The notes: a model not told the origin generated them from the sequence alone. A DNA stretch of 64,000 nucleotides from Brevibacterium atlanticum (GCF_011617245.1 NZ_CP050152.1:682001-746000); one strand, 5' to 3'. Numbered from the stretch's first letter, positions 52,884 to 61,453 are shown. A program made the numbers and translations.

Positions 52884-54448
52884 GTTTGCCTGGGACGAAA
52901 CTCTGTATCCAGAGATCCTGGCCCTCCTGCCGAACCATATGCTCGAGCTGCGAATCGCAGCGCGCTTACCGGTACCTCCCTCGCGCACGCAATCGCTTCA
53001 CCAATATGAGCTTTGAAGAGCGCGCAACTGAGATCAACCGGCTGTGGATCGACCAAATGAGTGCATTCGCTGAGAGCACCGATCGCTTCTTCGTGTCCTT
53101 GTCTGGGGGACTCGACTCGTGGGTTGTGCTGGCGGCATTGCGCGAGTACAAGGACAGAGTCGATGCATTCACTTATTTCACAAACAATGTGACCAGCAAC
53201 TGGGCACAGGCCATGCAGATGGACCAAGATCTCGCGGGTCAGGTCCTTGCGCTCGCGCGTGTGAACCATGTCCCGACCTTGTATGGTCAGGGCGCGAAAG
53301 TCACTGAGGAAGATAAAATCATCGCTGACAAGAACTCGCTTGTCGAACACGGACGATGGCTGGTCGCTCGCTACGTCGAGAACTTCGGTGAGAAGACGGG
53401 GCTGCATTTCAAGGGCAATACCCAAGAGACGATTCGTGCGTACTACGGGTCGACTAAGCACAGAGACCCTATCGATCTGATCAACCGCCTCATGAACTCA
53501 CGGCTCAAGAGCATCAACCTCGGGGACGAGGAGTTCAAGGGTTACGCGGAGAAACTCGATTCGACCCTGGAACGTTTCGGTTACCCGGGTGCACTGCACG
53601 ACTTCGTGGCTTCAGACATGTTTTACTGGGAAGTTCGTATGGGGCGATGGCTGGCCGAGACCTACAGTGAAACTGATCCGGCTTTCGACTCGATCTCGCC
53701 TATGAACATGCGAGCCATCGTCGAGCTTGGGCTTGCCGGTCCGGAGGATGAACGCCGATCCGGCATCATGTTCACCGAACTCATCGAGCGCAATTGGCCC
53801 GAACTCAACTTCCCCGGAATCAACAACTGGAACAACCTATACAAACAGAGCACTATCCTTCGGAAGTCACTCACAGAGGTGAAAGCTCGGGTTGCCGCTG
53901 TGCCTTCGTGGATCGGACAGGACAGCGACGTACTGGACCACCCTTTATGGGCCGGGGTCCTGTCAATGGAGTCCAACGACCATCTAGTCGACTGTCCCCG
54001 AAGCGAAATCCAGATTCCGGCAGGCGAGTTGGGAGTGGGAGCATTCGCTAGTAGGAGAATGACCTGGTCGGACGAGAAATCCAACGTTCTCACGTTCAGT
54101 CTTCGCAGCAACTACGTTAATCCCAGGGGCACCGACTATATGCGTTTTGAGGTCGTGATCAATGGGAAGACCCTCGTCGGGAACAAGATCGGGTTCGAGC
54201 AGGACACCAGCTACTGGGTCGTGTACGGGCTTCGTCCCGGCGACACAGTGAGTCTCGGGGTCCCATCTATTCGCACGGTGACTACTGAGTCATGGTCCCG
54301 GGCGTCTCGGTGTTTCATCACCATCATGGAACCTGTAACTGGCTACTGGGAGAGACGAGGTCCCTTGAACCTGGGTTACGCGACGACAAGCGCCGCAGCA
54401 GTTCCCGGATCGTCGCTGCACGGCGACTCCGTGGAGCCCGGAACCTAA
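52542..54448 (+). pseudogene. 3' part of a broken asparagine-synthetase-like gene
   Basis: The synthetase domain is well preserved: FFVSLSGGLDSWVVLAALREY has the PP-loop that binds ATP pyrophosphate, and a helical remainder follows with a C-terminal beta-rich region. Upstream of it, the reading frame changes at two places. One lies between TIYYA and STHAHPLASLIGAQ (about 52780). The other is between LPNHMLEL and RAYRYLPRARN (about 52950). An open frame from ATG 53006 to 54448 could still make a synthetase-only fragment of about 480 residues. The intact protein would have amidated an acidic sugar or other carboxylate of the wall polymer (inference). Confidence 0.75.
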
Positions 54449-55374
54449 TACCCCAGCGACACCAGGTATCGGAAGAAGTCCTGGAGTTCGGTACCGGCAA
54501 GTGCCTGCTTAAGTGCCGGCACAGCCTCTGGGTCGAAATCGACCTTGACATTGCCGTCGTCTTCTCGACTCGAGTTGGAGGGCACGGTGACCACAGCGAT
54601 GTCATCTGACTGCAGGCTGCGGAGGTTATTGCCGATCTTGCCGAGCTCGAGCGTGGTTAACTCGGCATTGTGCCGAATGCCCGCAGCGAAGTGCCCGAGG
54701 ACGGCCGCGCCCTTGTTCGGGTCCTTGACCAGTCCGCCGGACTTGAGTGCCTGAATGAGCGCCCGGAGGACTGCACGCTGGTTGCGGGTGCGGGTCTGGC
54801 CGGCATCATCGACCGGGTCGGCCGCAGTGAAGACCTGTGTTGCCGTTCCGTCGAGGTTGTTCGTGCCTTCGACGAACTCGGTTCCAGTCACGCTGAAGGC
54901 TGTGCGACTGTAGACCTGAAGACCGCCGAGCTCGTCGATGACCTTGCTTAGTGCCTCTGATTCGAGCTCGGCAATGTGGTCGATGCGGATGCCGAGGAAC
55001 TCTTCGGCCATAGCGACGATGACCGGCCAACCGCCTTCATCGGCAATAGCGCCGAAGGTCTGCCCCGACTCGATGAGCGTCGATGGGTTGAACACGAGAA
55101 CCGCAGCGAAGTCACCAGTACCGGGCACATGAAGGACGGCGAAGGTGTCACCTTGGCTGTTCGTACGCGACTGCGGGACCGCCTCGGCGAGGGATTCATT
55201 GTTCTTCACCCTCAGCAGGAGGGTGCGAGCCTTGCTGGCAGCAGGGCGGATGTCGTCGGGAGGGAAGGCCGCCTCGGCGGGGATCGTCTTCGCGGGATCG
55301 TCGAACTCTGCCCGGGCGGAGTTGAGGTCCTTGAGGGACCCGATGGCAGAGACCATCTTCGTCAGCTTGGCCAT
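54445..55374 (-). CDS. LCP-like (LytR-CpsA-Psr) protein without membrane anchor
   Basis: A 309-residue protein whose central part resembles the LCP catalytic domain: IRIDHIAELESEALSKVIDELGGLQVYSRTAFSVTGTEFVEG, then LDGTATQVFTAADPVDDAGQTRTRNQRAVLRALIQAL with the two arginines typical of the domain. LCP proteins attach wall polymers to peptidoglycan outside the membrane. This one has no signal peptide or membrane segment, and the early catalytic Asp/Arg motif is not recognisable. It may be cytoplasmic or inactive. It overlaps the end of the amidotransferase pseudogene by three bases. Confidence 0.58.
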   Translation of the reverse strand: MAKLTKMVSAIGSLKDLNSARAEFDDPAKTIPAEAAFPPDDIRPAASKARTLLLRVKNNESLAEAVPQSRTNSQGDTFAVLHVPGTGDFAAVLVFNPSTLIESGQTFGAIADEGGWPVIVAMAEEFLGIRIDHIAELESEALSKVIDELGGLQVYSRTAFSVTGTEFVEGTNNLDGTATQVFTAADPVDDAGQTRTRNQRAVLRALIQALKSGGLVKDPNKGAAVLGHFAAGIRHNAELTTLELGKIGNNLRSLQSDDIAVVTVPSNSSREDDGNVKVDFDPEAVPALKQALAGTELQDFFRYLVSLGY

Positions 55375-55424
55375 GGCAGTCCCACTTCCTCTGTCTGGTC
55401 AGACGATGATGATCACAATAATAG

Positions 55425-55464
55425 CCGCGGTTGGGATCGGTACGTACACCGATCCCACCCGCGG
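55425..55464 (-). terminator. Terminator downstream of the YceI gene
   Basis: CCGCGG (55425-55430) and GGGATCGGT (55433-55441) pair with ACCGATCCC (55448-55456) and CCGCGG (55459-55464 region) around a six-base loop. On the minus strand it is followed by CTATTATTGT. It lies 29 bases after the YceI stop and separates it from the LCP-like gene. Confidence 0.8.
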
Positions 55465-55492
55465 TGAGGACTGCTGTGGAGGCTTGTTCGGC

Positions 55493-56431
55493 TCAGCGGA
55501 GGCCGAAGAGCTTACCCAGCGGCTTACCGGACGACTGTTCCTTGGGCTGCGGCTCGACCCGCTTGTCAACGGGCTGCCCGACCTGCTTTTCGGCGGGCGC
55601 GACGGGCGGTGGGGGAGGAAGGATGTCGTCGGCCTTCGGGGCGGTCCGAGTCTCGGGGGCCGGCTTGGGTCCGTCCGTTTCCGGCGCGGGAGGCGCCTCG
55701 GGGGACTGTGGGTCGGCCTTCGGATCGGGCGCCGCCTCGGGGGCGGGCTTCTCGGCGTCCGCGGACTCAGCGTTCTTGGATTCGTCTGCGGGCTCCGGGG
55801 TCGGTTCGTCAGTCGGGGCCTCGGCCGGGGTGGTCTCTTCTGAGGATTCGGCAGCATCGTCCGCGGAATCGGCGGGGGCGGCCTCGTCGGCCTCCTTGAT
55901 CAGGGAGAGTTCGAACTCCAGGGTGATCTTGTCGCTGACGAGCACGCCGCCGGAATCGAGCTTCGTATTCCAGGTCACGCCCCAGTCTTTGCGGTCGATG
56001 CGGCGGGTGCCCTCGAGGCCAGCGCGCAGGCTGCCGAAGGGGTCGGTCTCGATGCCGATGAGCTCGAGCGGAACCGACACGGTCTTCGTCATGTCGCGGA
56101 TCGTCAGCTCACCGGTGACGATGAAGGAGTTCTCGTCCACCTCGTCGATGGCCGAGGAGACGAATCGGATCTCCGGGTAGGTCTCCACGTCGAAGAAGTC
56201 CGCCGAGCGCAGGTGATTGTCCCGGTCCTCGCTGCGGGTGTCGACGCTCGCGGTCTTGATGACGACCGTGGCGGTCGACGCCGAGAGATCATCGGCGATC
56301 TCGGCCGAACCGGTGACGTCGTTGAATGCTCCGCGCACACGCGAGATCATCGCATGGCGAGTGGAGAAGCCCAGCCGGGAGTGGGCAGGATCGATGTCCC
56401 AATGACCGGTGAGCCCGGGTGCTGCTGACAT
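55493..56431 (-). CDS. YceI-family lipocalin-like protein with acidic/proline-rich tail
   Basis: The first 180 residues are a complete YceI domain: WDIDPAHSRLGFSTRHAMISRVRGAFNDVTGSAEI, IKTASVDTRSEDRDNHLRSADFFDVETYPEIRF, and the closing strand SDKITLEFELSL. YceI barrels bind polyisoprenoids or similar lipids. The remaining 130 residues are Ala/Pro/Glu/Asp-rich and disordered, ending in a basic-hydrophobic KPLGKLFGLR. YceI proteins normally stop after the barrel, so the tail is unusual. There is no signal peptide; the protein is probably cytoplasmic, perhaps membrane-tethered by its tail. Confidence 0.85.
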   Translation of the reverse strand: MSAAPGLTGHWDIDPAHSRLGFSTRHAMISRVRGAFNDVTGSAEIADDLSASTATVVIKTASVDTRSEDRDNHLRSADFFDVETYPEIRFVSSAIDEVDENSFIVTGELTIRDMTKTVSVPLELIGIETDPFGSLRAGLEGTRRIDRKDWGVTWNTKLDSGGVLVSDKITLEFELSLIKEADEAAPADSADDAAESSEETTPAEAPTDEPTPEPADESKNAESADAEKPAPEAAPDPKADPQSPEAPPAPETDGPKPAPETRTAPKADDILPPPPPVAPAEKQVGQPVDKRVEPQPKEQSSGKPLGKLFGLR

Positions 56432-56808
56432 GGGTAGCTCCTTCGGTTTCTCCGCGCTCCGTGATGGGAGGCAGTCGTTCTCGGTGAGGCTGCTCCGGTT
56501 TATGTGATCGGTGAAACAGCAATCGCCTACGTAGTCTTACATGCACGGGTGTCTGTGTGCCACCTCACCAGGGGTGTTTCGTGGGTGTGGGGTGCGGAGT
56601 TGGCTTGTGAGTTTCAAAGACTTGACCCCGCACGACCGCTGGCCGCGGTCTGACGCTGACGCAGCAGCTCACCTTGAACGATGCGTTCGGGACTGACCGC
56701 GTGATAGGCGAAGTATTCGCCGGTGATATGACTCTGATCCTCGCCGAGAGCCGAGACACGGTCCAGTGCCGAACGACGCCTGCCCGTGCCAGACCAGGTA
56801 CGCAACGG
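56432..56808. other. Intergenic region, no recognised gene
   Basis: These 377 bases lie between the YceI start and the GntR stop, both on the minus strand. The first 130 bases should hold the YceI promoter, and the GGAG before its ATG is visible. Short open frames exist on both strands (for example 56614-56805 minus), but none has a good start or a recognisable domain. A degenerate remnant of a mobile gene is possible and unproven. Confidence 0.45.
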
Positions 56809-57510
56809 TCATGCTTTGCCCTCGTCGTCGCTCGCTTGATCTCTCAACATAGCCTTGAAGCGATTAAGCCCGCTGATGATGTGGGTTTTGCTCACCGCTG
56901 CCACCCACTCCTTGTCCTCGGCCCGTGCCGCGGCGATGAGCTCATCATGGTGGTTCATGCTCGAGGACACATCACTGCCCGAATACGAGGAGAACAGCTT
57001 TGCCACGACGATGGGGATCATGAGATTGAACGTCGTCGAGATAAGCGACTGAGCCGCGCTGTTGCGAATGAAGATGGCGTGGAAGTCGTTGTTAACCGTG
57101 GCGATACGATGCCGCGTCGCAGCATCCGAGCCCAGACTCTTCATCTCTTCAGTGAGCGCGTCCAGGGCGGCGAAATCCTTCTCAGTGAGGCGACCGACGC
57201 TTTCCGACATGACATAGGGCTCAATGACCGCGCGTGACCGATAGATCTGCTCGATCTCCTCTGCGTCATAGCTGCGCACTCGCGTCCCTCGTCGCGGCAC
57301 GACTTCGACGACACCGACGCCCACCAATTCGCGAAAGGCTTCACGAATAGGGGTCCTGCTCACGCCGAGGCGGCCGGCCAGATCGTTCTCCCGGATCCAT
57401 GCTCCCGGTGGCAAATCCCCGGAGACCACCAGACCGAGAATGCGGGAGCTGACCTCACTCCAATGTGCTTCGCCGAACTGGGGCGGCATGATGTTGTCGT
57501 CTGCAGTCAT
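56809..57510 (-). CDS. GntR-family transcriptional regulator (FadR/FCD subfamily)
   Basis: A 233-residue regulator. The N-terminal winged helix-turn-helix is ISGDLPPG-type with GAWIRENDLAGRLGVSRTPIREAFRELVGVGVVEVVPRRGTRV. The C-terminal FCD domain follows (IEQIYRSRAVIEPYVMSE, NNDFHAIFIRNSAAQ, MNHHDELIAAARAEDKEWV) with the metal- and ligand-binding histidines. FCD regulators respond to organic acids or their CoA esters. It is the last gene of a minus-strand unit with an HMG-CoA-lyase-like enzyme and a CoA-transferase. The palindromes at 59.7-59.8 kb are its likely operators. Confidence 0.88.
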   Translation of the reverse strand: MTADDNIMPPQFGEAHWSEVSSRILGLVVSGDLPPGAWIRENDLAGRLGVSRTPIREAFRELVGVGVVEVVPRRGTRVRSYDAEEIEQIYRSRAVIEPYVMSESVGRLTEKDFAALDALTEEMKSLGSDAATRHRIATVNNDFHAIFIRNSAAQSLISTTFNLMIPIVVAKLFSSYSGSDVSSSMNHHDELIAAARAEDKEWVAAVSKTHIISGLNRFKAMLRDQASDDEGKA

Positions 57511-57516
57511 GACTGA

Positions 57517-58452
57517 CTAGTCCCAGGAGGCGTTGGCGAGTTCCTCACGGGTGCCGCCCCGGCTAACGAATGAGCTGACGGGGAACTTCGTCTCATCGAT
57601 GAGCCCTTCAGATATGTGTCTGACACGGTTTAAGTCTATGCCGGTGGCAATGCCCATGCCGTCGAGTAGATGGATGAGATCCTCTGTGGCCATGTTGCCC
57701 AAGACGGTCGGATCACCGGGGAACCACATGTCCCCACCGAGCCCGGCCACCGAGGATTCGAGCCAATCGGCCCCGGCCGACAGGGCCGCCAGCGCGTTCG
57801 CCGGGGCAAAGCCATTGCGATTGTGCAGATGGGCGCCGACGGTTAGTTCGGGGAAGTCGGCTTTGGTTTCGCTGATCCCGGTGAAGACCTCCAGCGGAGT
57901 CTCCTCACCGCTAGTCATGGCGAGGTAGACGCCGTCGGCTCCGACCTCGCGTGCTCTTCTCACGACCGTGTCGCGGGCTGCCTTCGACACTGGCCCGAAG
58001 CAGGGCGAAAAGAATGCGCAAGCGACAGCCACGATGAGCCGCTGCCCCGCTGCGCGAGTGACGTCGCGGATCTCCGCTAGCTGGTCGAGCAGACCGTCGG
58101 TCGTCGTTCCCTGGTTTTTCAGGGCCATCCCGCTTTCGGCGGGGACAACAAAGGTCACCTCGTCGAGTTGACAGGCGGCGGCGCGGTGGGATCCGCGCGT
58201 ATTCGGAACGAGGGCGCGGAAAGACACATCCGGCGGGCGGGGGACACCGGCCAGGACGGCCTCGGCATCGGCCAACTGCGGCAGAACCTTCGGATGGGCA
58301 AAGGACGCGACCTCGATCCTTTTGAACCCTGCGGCGATCATCTCGGTGACGATGTCGATCTTGGCCTCGGTCGACAGCGGTGTCTCAATGGCTTGGAGGC
58401 CATCCCTCAGCCCGACCTCGACGACGCTTGCGTGCTCCGGCAGATTCCACAT
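57517..58452 (-). CDS. HMG-CoA lyase-like enzyme lacking the usual catalytic cysteine
   Basis: A 311-residue DRE-TIM aldolase-like protein. VEVGLRDGLQ (residues 12-20) provides the metal/substrate arginine and aspartate, and AHLHNRNG (H208, H210) the metal ligands. TSGEETPLEVF matches the family too. In true HMG-CoA lyases the loop SVAGLGGCPYA has the catalytic cysteine. Here it reads SVAGLGGDMWFPGDP with Asp241 in that place. The enzyme may act on a different 3-hydroxyacyl-CoA or by altered chemistry. It overlaps the CoA-transferase stop by one base, so it probably acts on that enzyme's product. Confidence 0.82.
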   Translation of the reverse strand: MWNLPEHASVVEVGLRDGLQAIETPLSTEAKIDIVTEMIAAGFKRIEVASFAHPKVLPQLADAEAVLAGVPRPPDVSFRALVPNTRGSHRAAACQLDEVTFVVPAESGMALKNQGTTTDGLLDQLAEIRDVTRAAGQRLIVAVACAFFSPCFGPVSKAARDTVVRRAREVGADGVYLAMTSGEETPLEVFTGISETKADFPELTVGAHLHNRNGFAPANALAALSAGADWLESSVAGLGGDMWFPGDPTVLGNMATEDLIHLLDGMGIATGIDLNRVRHISEGLIDETKFPVSSFVSRGGTREELANASWD

Positions 58453-59672
58453 CAGCGGATCACTCCTTTGGCTCTCAGATCGGCGAGGGAGTTCTGGTCA
58501 TAGCCGACCGCGGCGAGCACTTCCTCGGTGTCCTGACCGAGTTCGGGGCCGACCCATCGGACGGCGGAGTCGGTGCGGCTGAGGCGAGGAAAGGCGTTCT
58601 GCATCGTCACTGATCCGTAATTGTCGCTCTCGACCTCTATGACGGAGCGTCGGGCCTTGTACTGGGGATCCGAGAGCATGTCTTCGACCCGGAAGATCTT
58701 GCCGACCGGGACGGAATGCTCATTGAGCCGAGCGACGAGGTCATCGGCGGTGAACTGGAGGGAGAACTCTGCGACGAGCTCATCGAGTTCGGCTTGGCGC
58801 TCGCCTCGGGCAGTGTGGGTGGCGTACTCGGGGTCATCGGCCAGACCTGGATTGCCCATGGCCTGGGCCAGGCGCCGGAAGACCGTGTCCTGATTGGCGG
58901 CGATGATGAGCCACTGACCGTCAGCGGTGGGGTAGACGTTGCTCGGGGCGATCTTCGGCAGGGTCGAGCCGCTTCGTTCCTTCTGGACTCCCTCTTCCGC
59001 CCATTCGGGGACAAGGGATTCCATCATGCCCAGGACGGATTCGTAGATGGCGGAGTCGACGACTTGCCCGAGTCCACTGTTGTGCCGTTCCTGGAGAGCC
59101 GCGAGGACGCCGATGGTGCCGAAGAGGGCCGCCAGAGAATCACCGATCGAGACTCCGACCCGCGACGGGGGAGTGGAGGGGTCGCCGACGACGTAGCGTA
59201 GACCGCCCATGGCTTCGCCGATCGAACCGTAGCCGGCCTGCGTGGAATAGGGGCCGGTCTGGCCGAATCCAGAGACCCGCAGCATTACGAGACCGGGGTT
59301 GGTCTGCTTGAGCTCGTCATGGCTCAGCCCCCACTTCTCGAGGGAGCCGGGACGGAAGTTCTCGACGACGATGTCGGCGGACTCGGCCAGCGACCGGGCG
59401 GCTGCCTGGCCCTCGGGAGTGCGCAGGTTCAGCGTCACGGATTTCTTATTGCGTGCCAGGACTGACCACCAGAGCGATGAGCCCTTGACGCTCGCCTGGC
59501 CCCACTGCCGCATCGGGTCGCCGTTCTTCGGGTCCTCGACCTTGATGACCTCCGCGCCGAGGTCGCCGAGCAGCTGTCCGCAGAAAGGCCCGGCGATGAG
59601 CTGGCCCATCTCCACAACCCGGACTCCGCGCAGGGGTCCCGTGCCCGCAGGCTTCGTCGTCGTATCGTTCAC
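58452..59672 (-). CDS. Family III CoA-transferase (CaiB/BaiF)
   Basis: A 406-residue family III CoA-transferase. The N-terminal block LRGVRVVEMGQLIAGPFCGQLLGDLGAEVIKVEDPKNGDPMRQWG is canonical. The catalytic aspartate is probably D178 in VGVSIGDSLAALFG. The C-terminal part LIIAANQDTVFRRLAQAMGNPGL is also typical. The family moves CoA from succinyl-CoA or another ester to an organic acid. As first gene of the unit, transcribed away from the 2-hydroxycarboxylate transporter, it is likely to activate the acid that the transporter brings in. Confidence 0.88.
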   Translation of the reverse strand: MNDTTTKPAGTGPLRGVRVVEMGQLIAGPFCGQLLGDLGAEVIKVEDPKNGDPMRQWGQASVKGSSLWWSVLARNKKSVTLNLRTPEGQAAARSLAESADIVVENFRPGSLEKWGLSHDELKQTNPGLVMLRVSGFGQTGPYSTQAGYGSIGEAMGGLRYVVGDPSTPPSRVGVSIGDSLAALFGTIGVLAALQERHNSGLGQVVDSAIYESVLGMMESLVPEWAEEGVQKERSGSTLPKIAPSNVYPTADGQWLIIAANQDTVFRRLAQAMGNPGLADDPEYATHTARGERQAELDELVAEFSLQFTADDLVARLNEHSVPVGKIFRVEDMLSDPQYKARRSVIEVESDNYGSVTMQNAFPRLSRTDSAVRWVGPELGQDTEEVLAAVGYDQNSLADLRAKGVIR

Positions 59673-59695
59673 TGGTTCTCCTCCAAAACTCTAAG

Positions 59696-59786
59696 TTGCA
59701 TACAATTATCTCAGAATGTACTGTATGCTTTCAATTGTTCCCAGCAATGGAGCGGATTCTGGAAACACCATACACTGAACTGTATG
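59696..59786. promoter_or_regulatory. CATACA/TGTATG operator palindromes
   Basis: CATACA-CTGAAC-TGTATG (59769-59786) is a perfect inverted repeat with a six-base spacer. Another pair of half-sites, CATACA (59699-59704) and TGTATG (59722-59727), lies next to the CoA-transferase start with a wider spacing. TTGCATACAA extends the left half-site. The sequence is in the divergent region controlling both the catabolic unit and the transporter, and the adjacent FCD-type GntR regulator is the obvious ligand. This assignment is inference. Confidence 0.6.
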
Positions 59787-59827
59787 CAATCAATGATGTT
59801 TGTCTATCAGGTAGGACCGGAACGATC

Positions 59828-61180
59828 ATGACGAGCCGAGAAGTCAAAGAGGACTCTGTCCAGGCGGAGGCCACCCAGGAGAGCACGAGTAAAGTCGACC
59901 GGACGATCATGGGGCTGCCGGTCCTTGCGTTCATCCCAATGGCGATCATCGCCCTCGTCGCCGTGAGCCTGACGGCCGAGGGGACGGGGATGACCGCGGC
60001 CTTCGCTGTTGTCATCTCTTTGGGTGGCGTGCTCATGTGGGTCGGAAACTCGATCCCCTATTTCAAAGTCATCGGCGGGGGAGTCATCCTCTGCATACTC
60101 ATACCTGCGGTCTTCAAGTACTTCGGAGTCCTGCCAGGGTCGATCGAGGGGCTGGTTACCAGCTTTTACGACACCTCTGGGTTCGGCGAGTTCGTGGTGG
60201 CGGCGCTGATCACGGGCAGTATCCTCGGGATGCCGCGCGGACTGCTCATCAAGGCCGGTGCCCGAATCCTCATCCCCATCATTGCGACGATCGTCGTGTG
60301 CTTCGGTCTGCTGGGACTCATCGGCGCGGTCACCGGAGTCGGTGCCGGCTATGCGATCTTCTTCGTCGCTGGCCCGGTCTTAGGCGGCGGTGTCGCTGCG
60401 GGTGCCATTCCGATCTCGGAGATCCTTGCACAGAACGGTGACAAGTCGCCGGCGGAGTACCTGACCGCGCTGGTCCCGGCGGTCGCGGTAGCCAACATCC
60501 TTTGCATCATCATCGCTGCGGTACTCAACAACTTGGGCAAAAAGCACGGGCACAAGTTCAAGGCATTCAACGGCAACGGAGTCCTCGCGCAGGGAGTTCG
60601 CCTCCCTGAGGAAACCGCCGAGAAGCTCTCGTCGCCGACTGCGGCGATCAAGCTGGCTGCGATGGGCTTCTTCATCGCCGGGGCACTCTTCGCGGTGTCG
60701 AACCTGCTCAGCGATCTGTTCCCGGTGCTGCATGCCTATGTCTTCCTCATTCTCATCTGTGCGCTGGCCAAGATCTTCGTTCCGCTGCCGCAATATGTGG
60801 AGGAGTCCGTCGACCTCTGGTATGTTTTCGTCGCCAATGCGATGATTCCAGCGATCCTGGTGGCCATCAGCATCATTGCCATCAACATCGACGAAGTCCT
60901 TTCCTTGGTCTCCGACCCGGGATATATGACGATGACTCTGCTGACCGTAGTGGTTGCGACGGTCGTGGCCGGATTTGTCGGTTGGCTGGTCAAGCTCTAT
61001 TGGGTCGAATCAGCCATCTCGGCAGGATTGGGCCTAGCCGACTTCGGCTCGAGCGGTGACTTGGCGGTGCTTCAGGCCTCGCAGCGCCTTAACCTGCTCC
61101 CGTTTCTCTCGATCTCCTCACGCATCGGCGGTGGGTTGGTGCTTGTCGCGCTCTCCGCGCTGGCTCCCTATCTGCTGTAG
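59828..61180 (+). CDS. 2-hydroxycarboxylate transporter family protein (CitS-like)
   Basis: A 450-residue membrane protein of the 2-hydroxycarboxylate transporter (2HCT/CitS) family. It has about eleven hydrophobic segments and two reentrant-loop regions, of which VAGPVLGGGVAAGAIPISEILA holds a GGG motif typical of the family. The C-terminal region has LSISSRIGGGLVLV, matching the conserved arginine site. It imports or exchanges citrate, malate, lactate or citramalate. ATG 59828 has a GGA nine bases before it and avoids the palindromes; an upstream ATG would lie across the operators. It diverges from the CoA-transferase. Confidence 0.85.
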   Translation: MTSREVKEDSVQAEATQESTSKVDRTIMGLPVLAFIPMAIIALVAVSLTAEGTGMTAAFAVVISLGGVLMWVGNSIPYFKVIGGGVILCILIPAVFKYFGVLPGSIEGLVTSFYDTSGFGEFVVAALITGSILGMPRGLLIKAGARILIPIIATIVVCFGLLGLIGAVTGVGAGYAIFFVAGPVLGGGVAAGAIPISEILAQNGDKSPAEYLTALVPAVAVANILCIIIAAVLNNLGKKHGHKFKAFNGNGVLAQGVRLPEETAEKLSSPTAAIKLAAMGFFIAGALFAVSNLLSDLFPVLHAYVFLILICALAKIFVPLPQYVEESVDLWYVFVANAMIPAILVAISIIAINIDEVLSLVSDPGYMTMTLLTVVVATVVAGFVGWLVKLYWVESAISAGLGLADFGSSGDLAVLQASQRLNLLPFLSISSRIGGGLVLVALSALAPYLL

Positions 61181-61453
61181 TGCACGGAGTGGTGAAGTTG
61201 GGAGCAACCGTCAGTTTGAAGTTCGGCAGGCAAGATCAGCCTAGAACGGCTCGGACGGTATGGCGGCGATCGTGTCTGCGATCTGACTAGCCCTCGCATC
61301 CAAATTCTCCGCGGGTACCAGGGCGTTCGCGATTGGGCATCTGCGCCGGTGGGCCACTCATCAAGTACACGCCTCGCAAACGCCCGAGCGTGCCCGACGG
61401 TGCGGGGAAGCAGCACGCTTGCCGTCGTCGCCAATCACGCTGGGTTCGGGCGG

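Noticed and set aside
56565..56805. Short minus-strand frames upstream of GntR's end
   Set aside because: No start signal, no homology, and they overlap each other in different frames.
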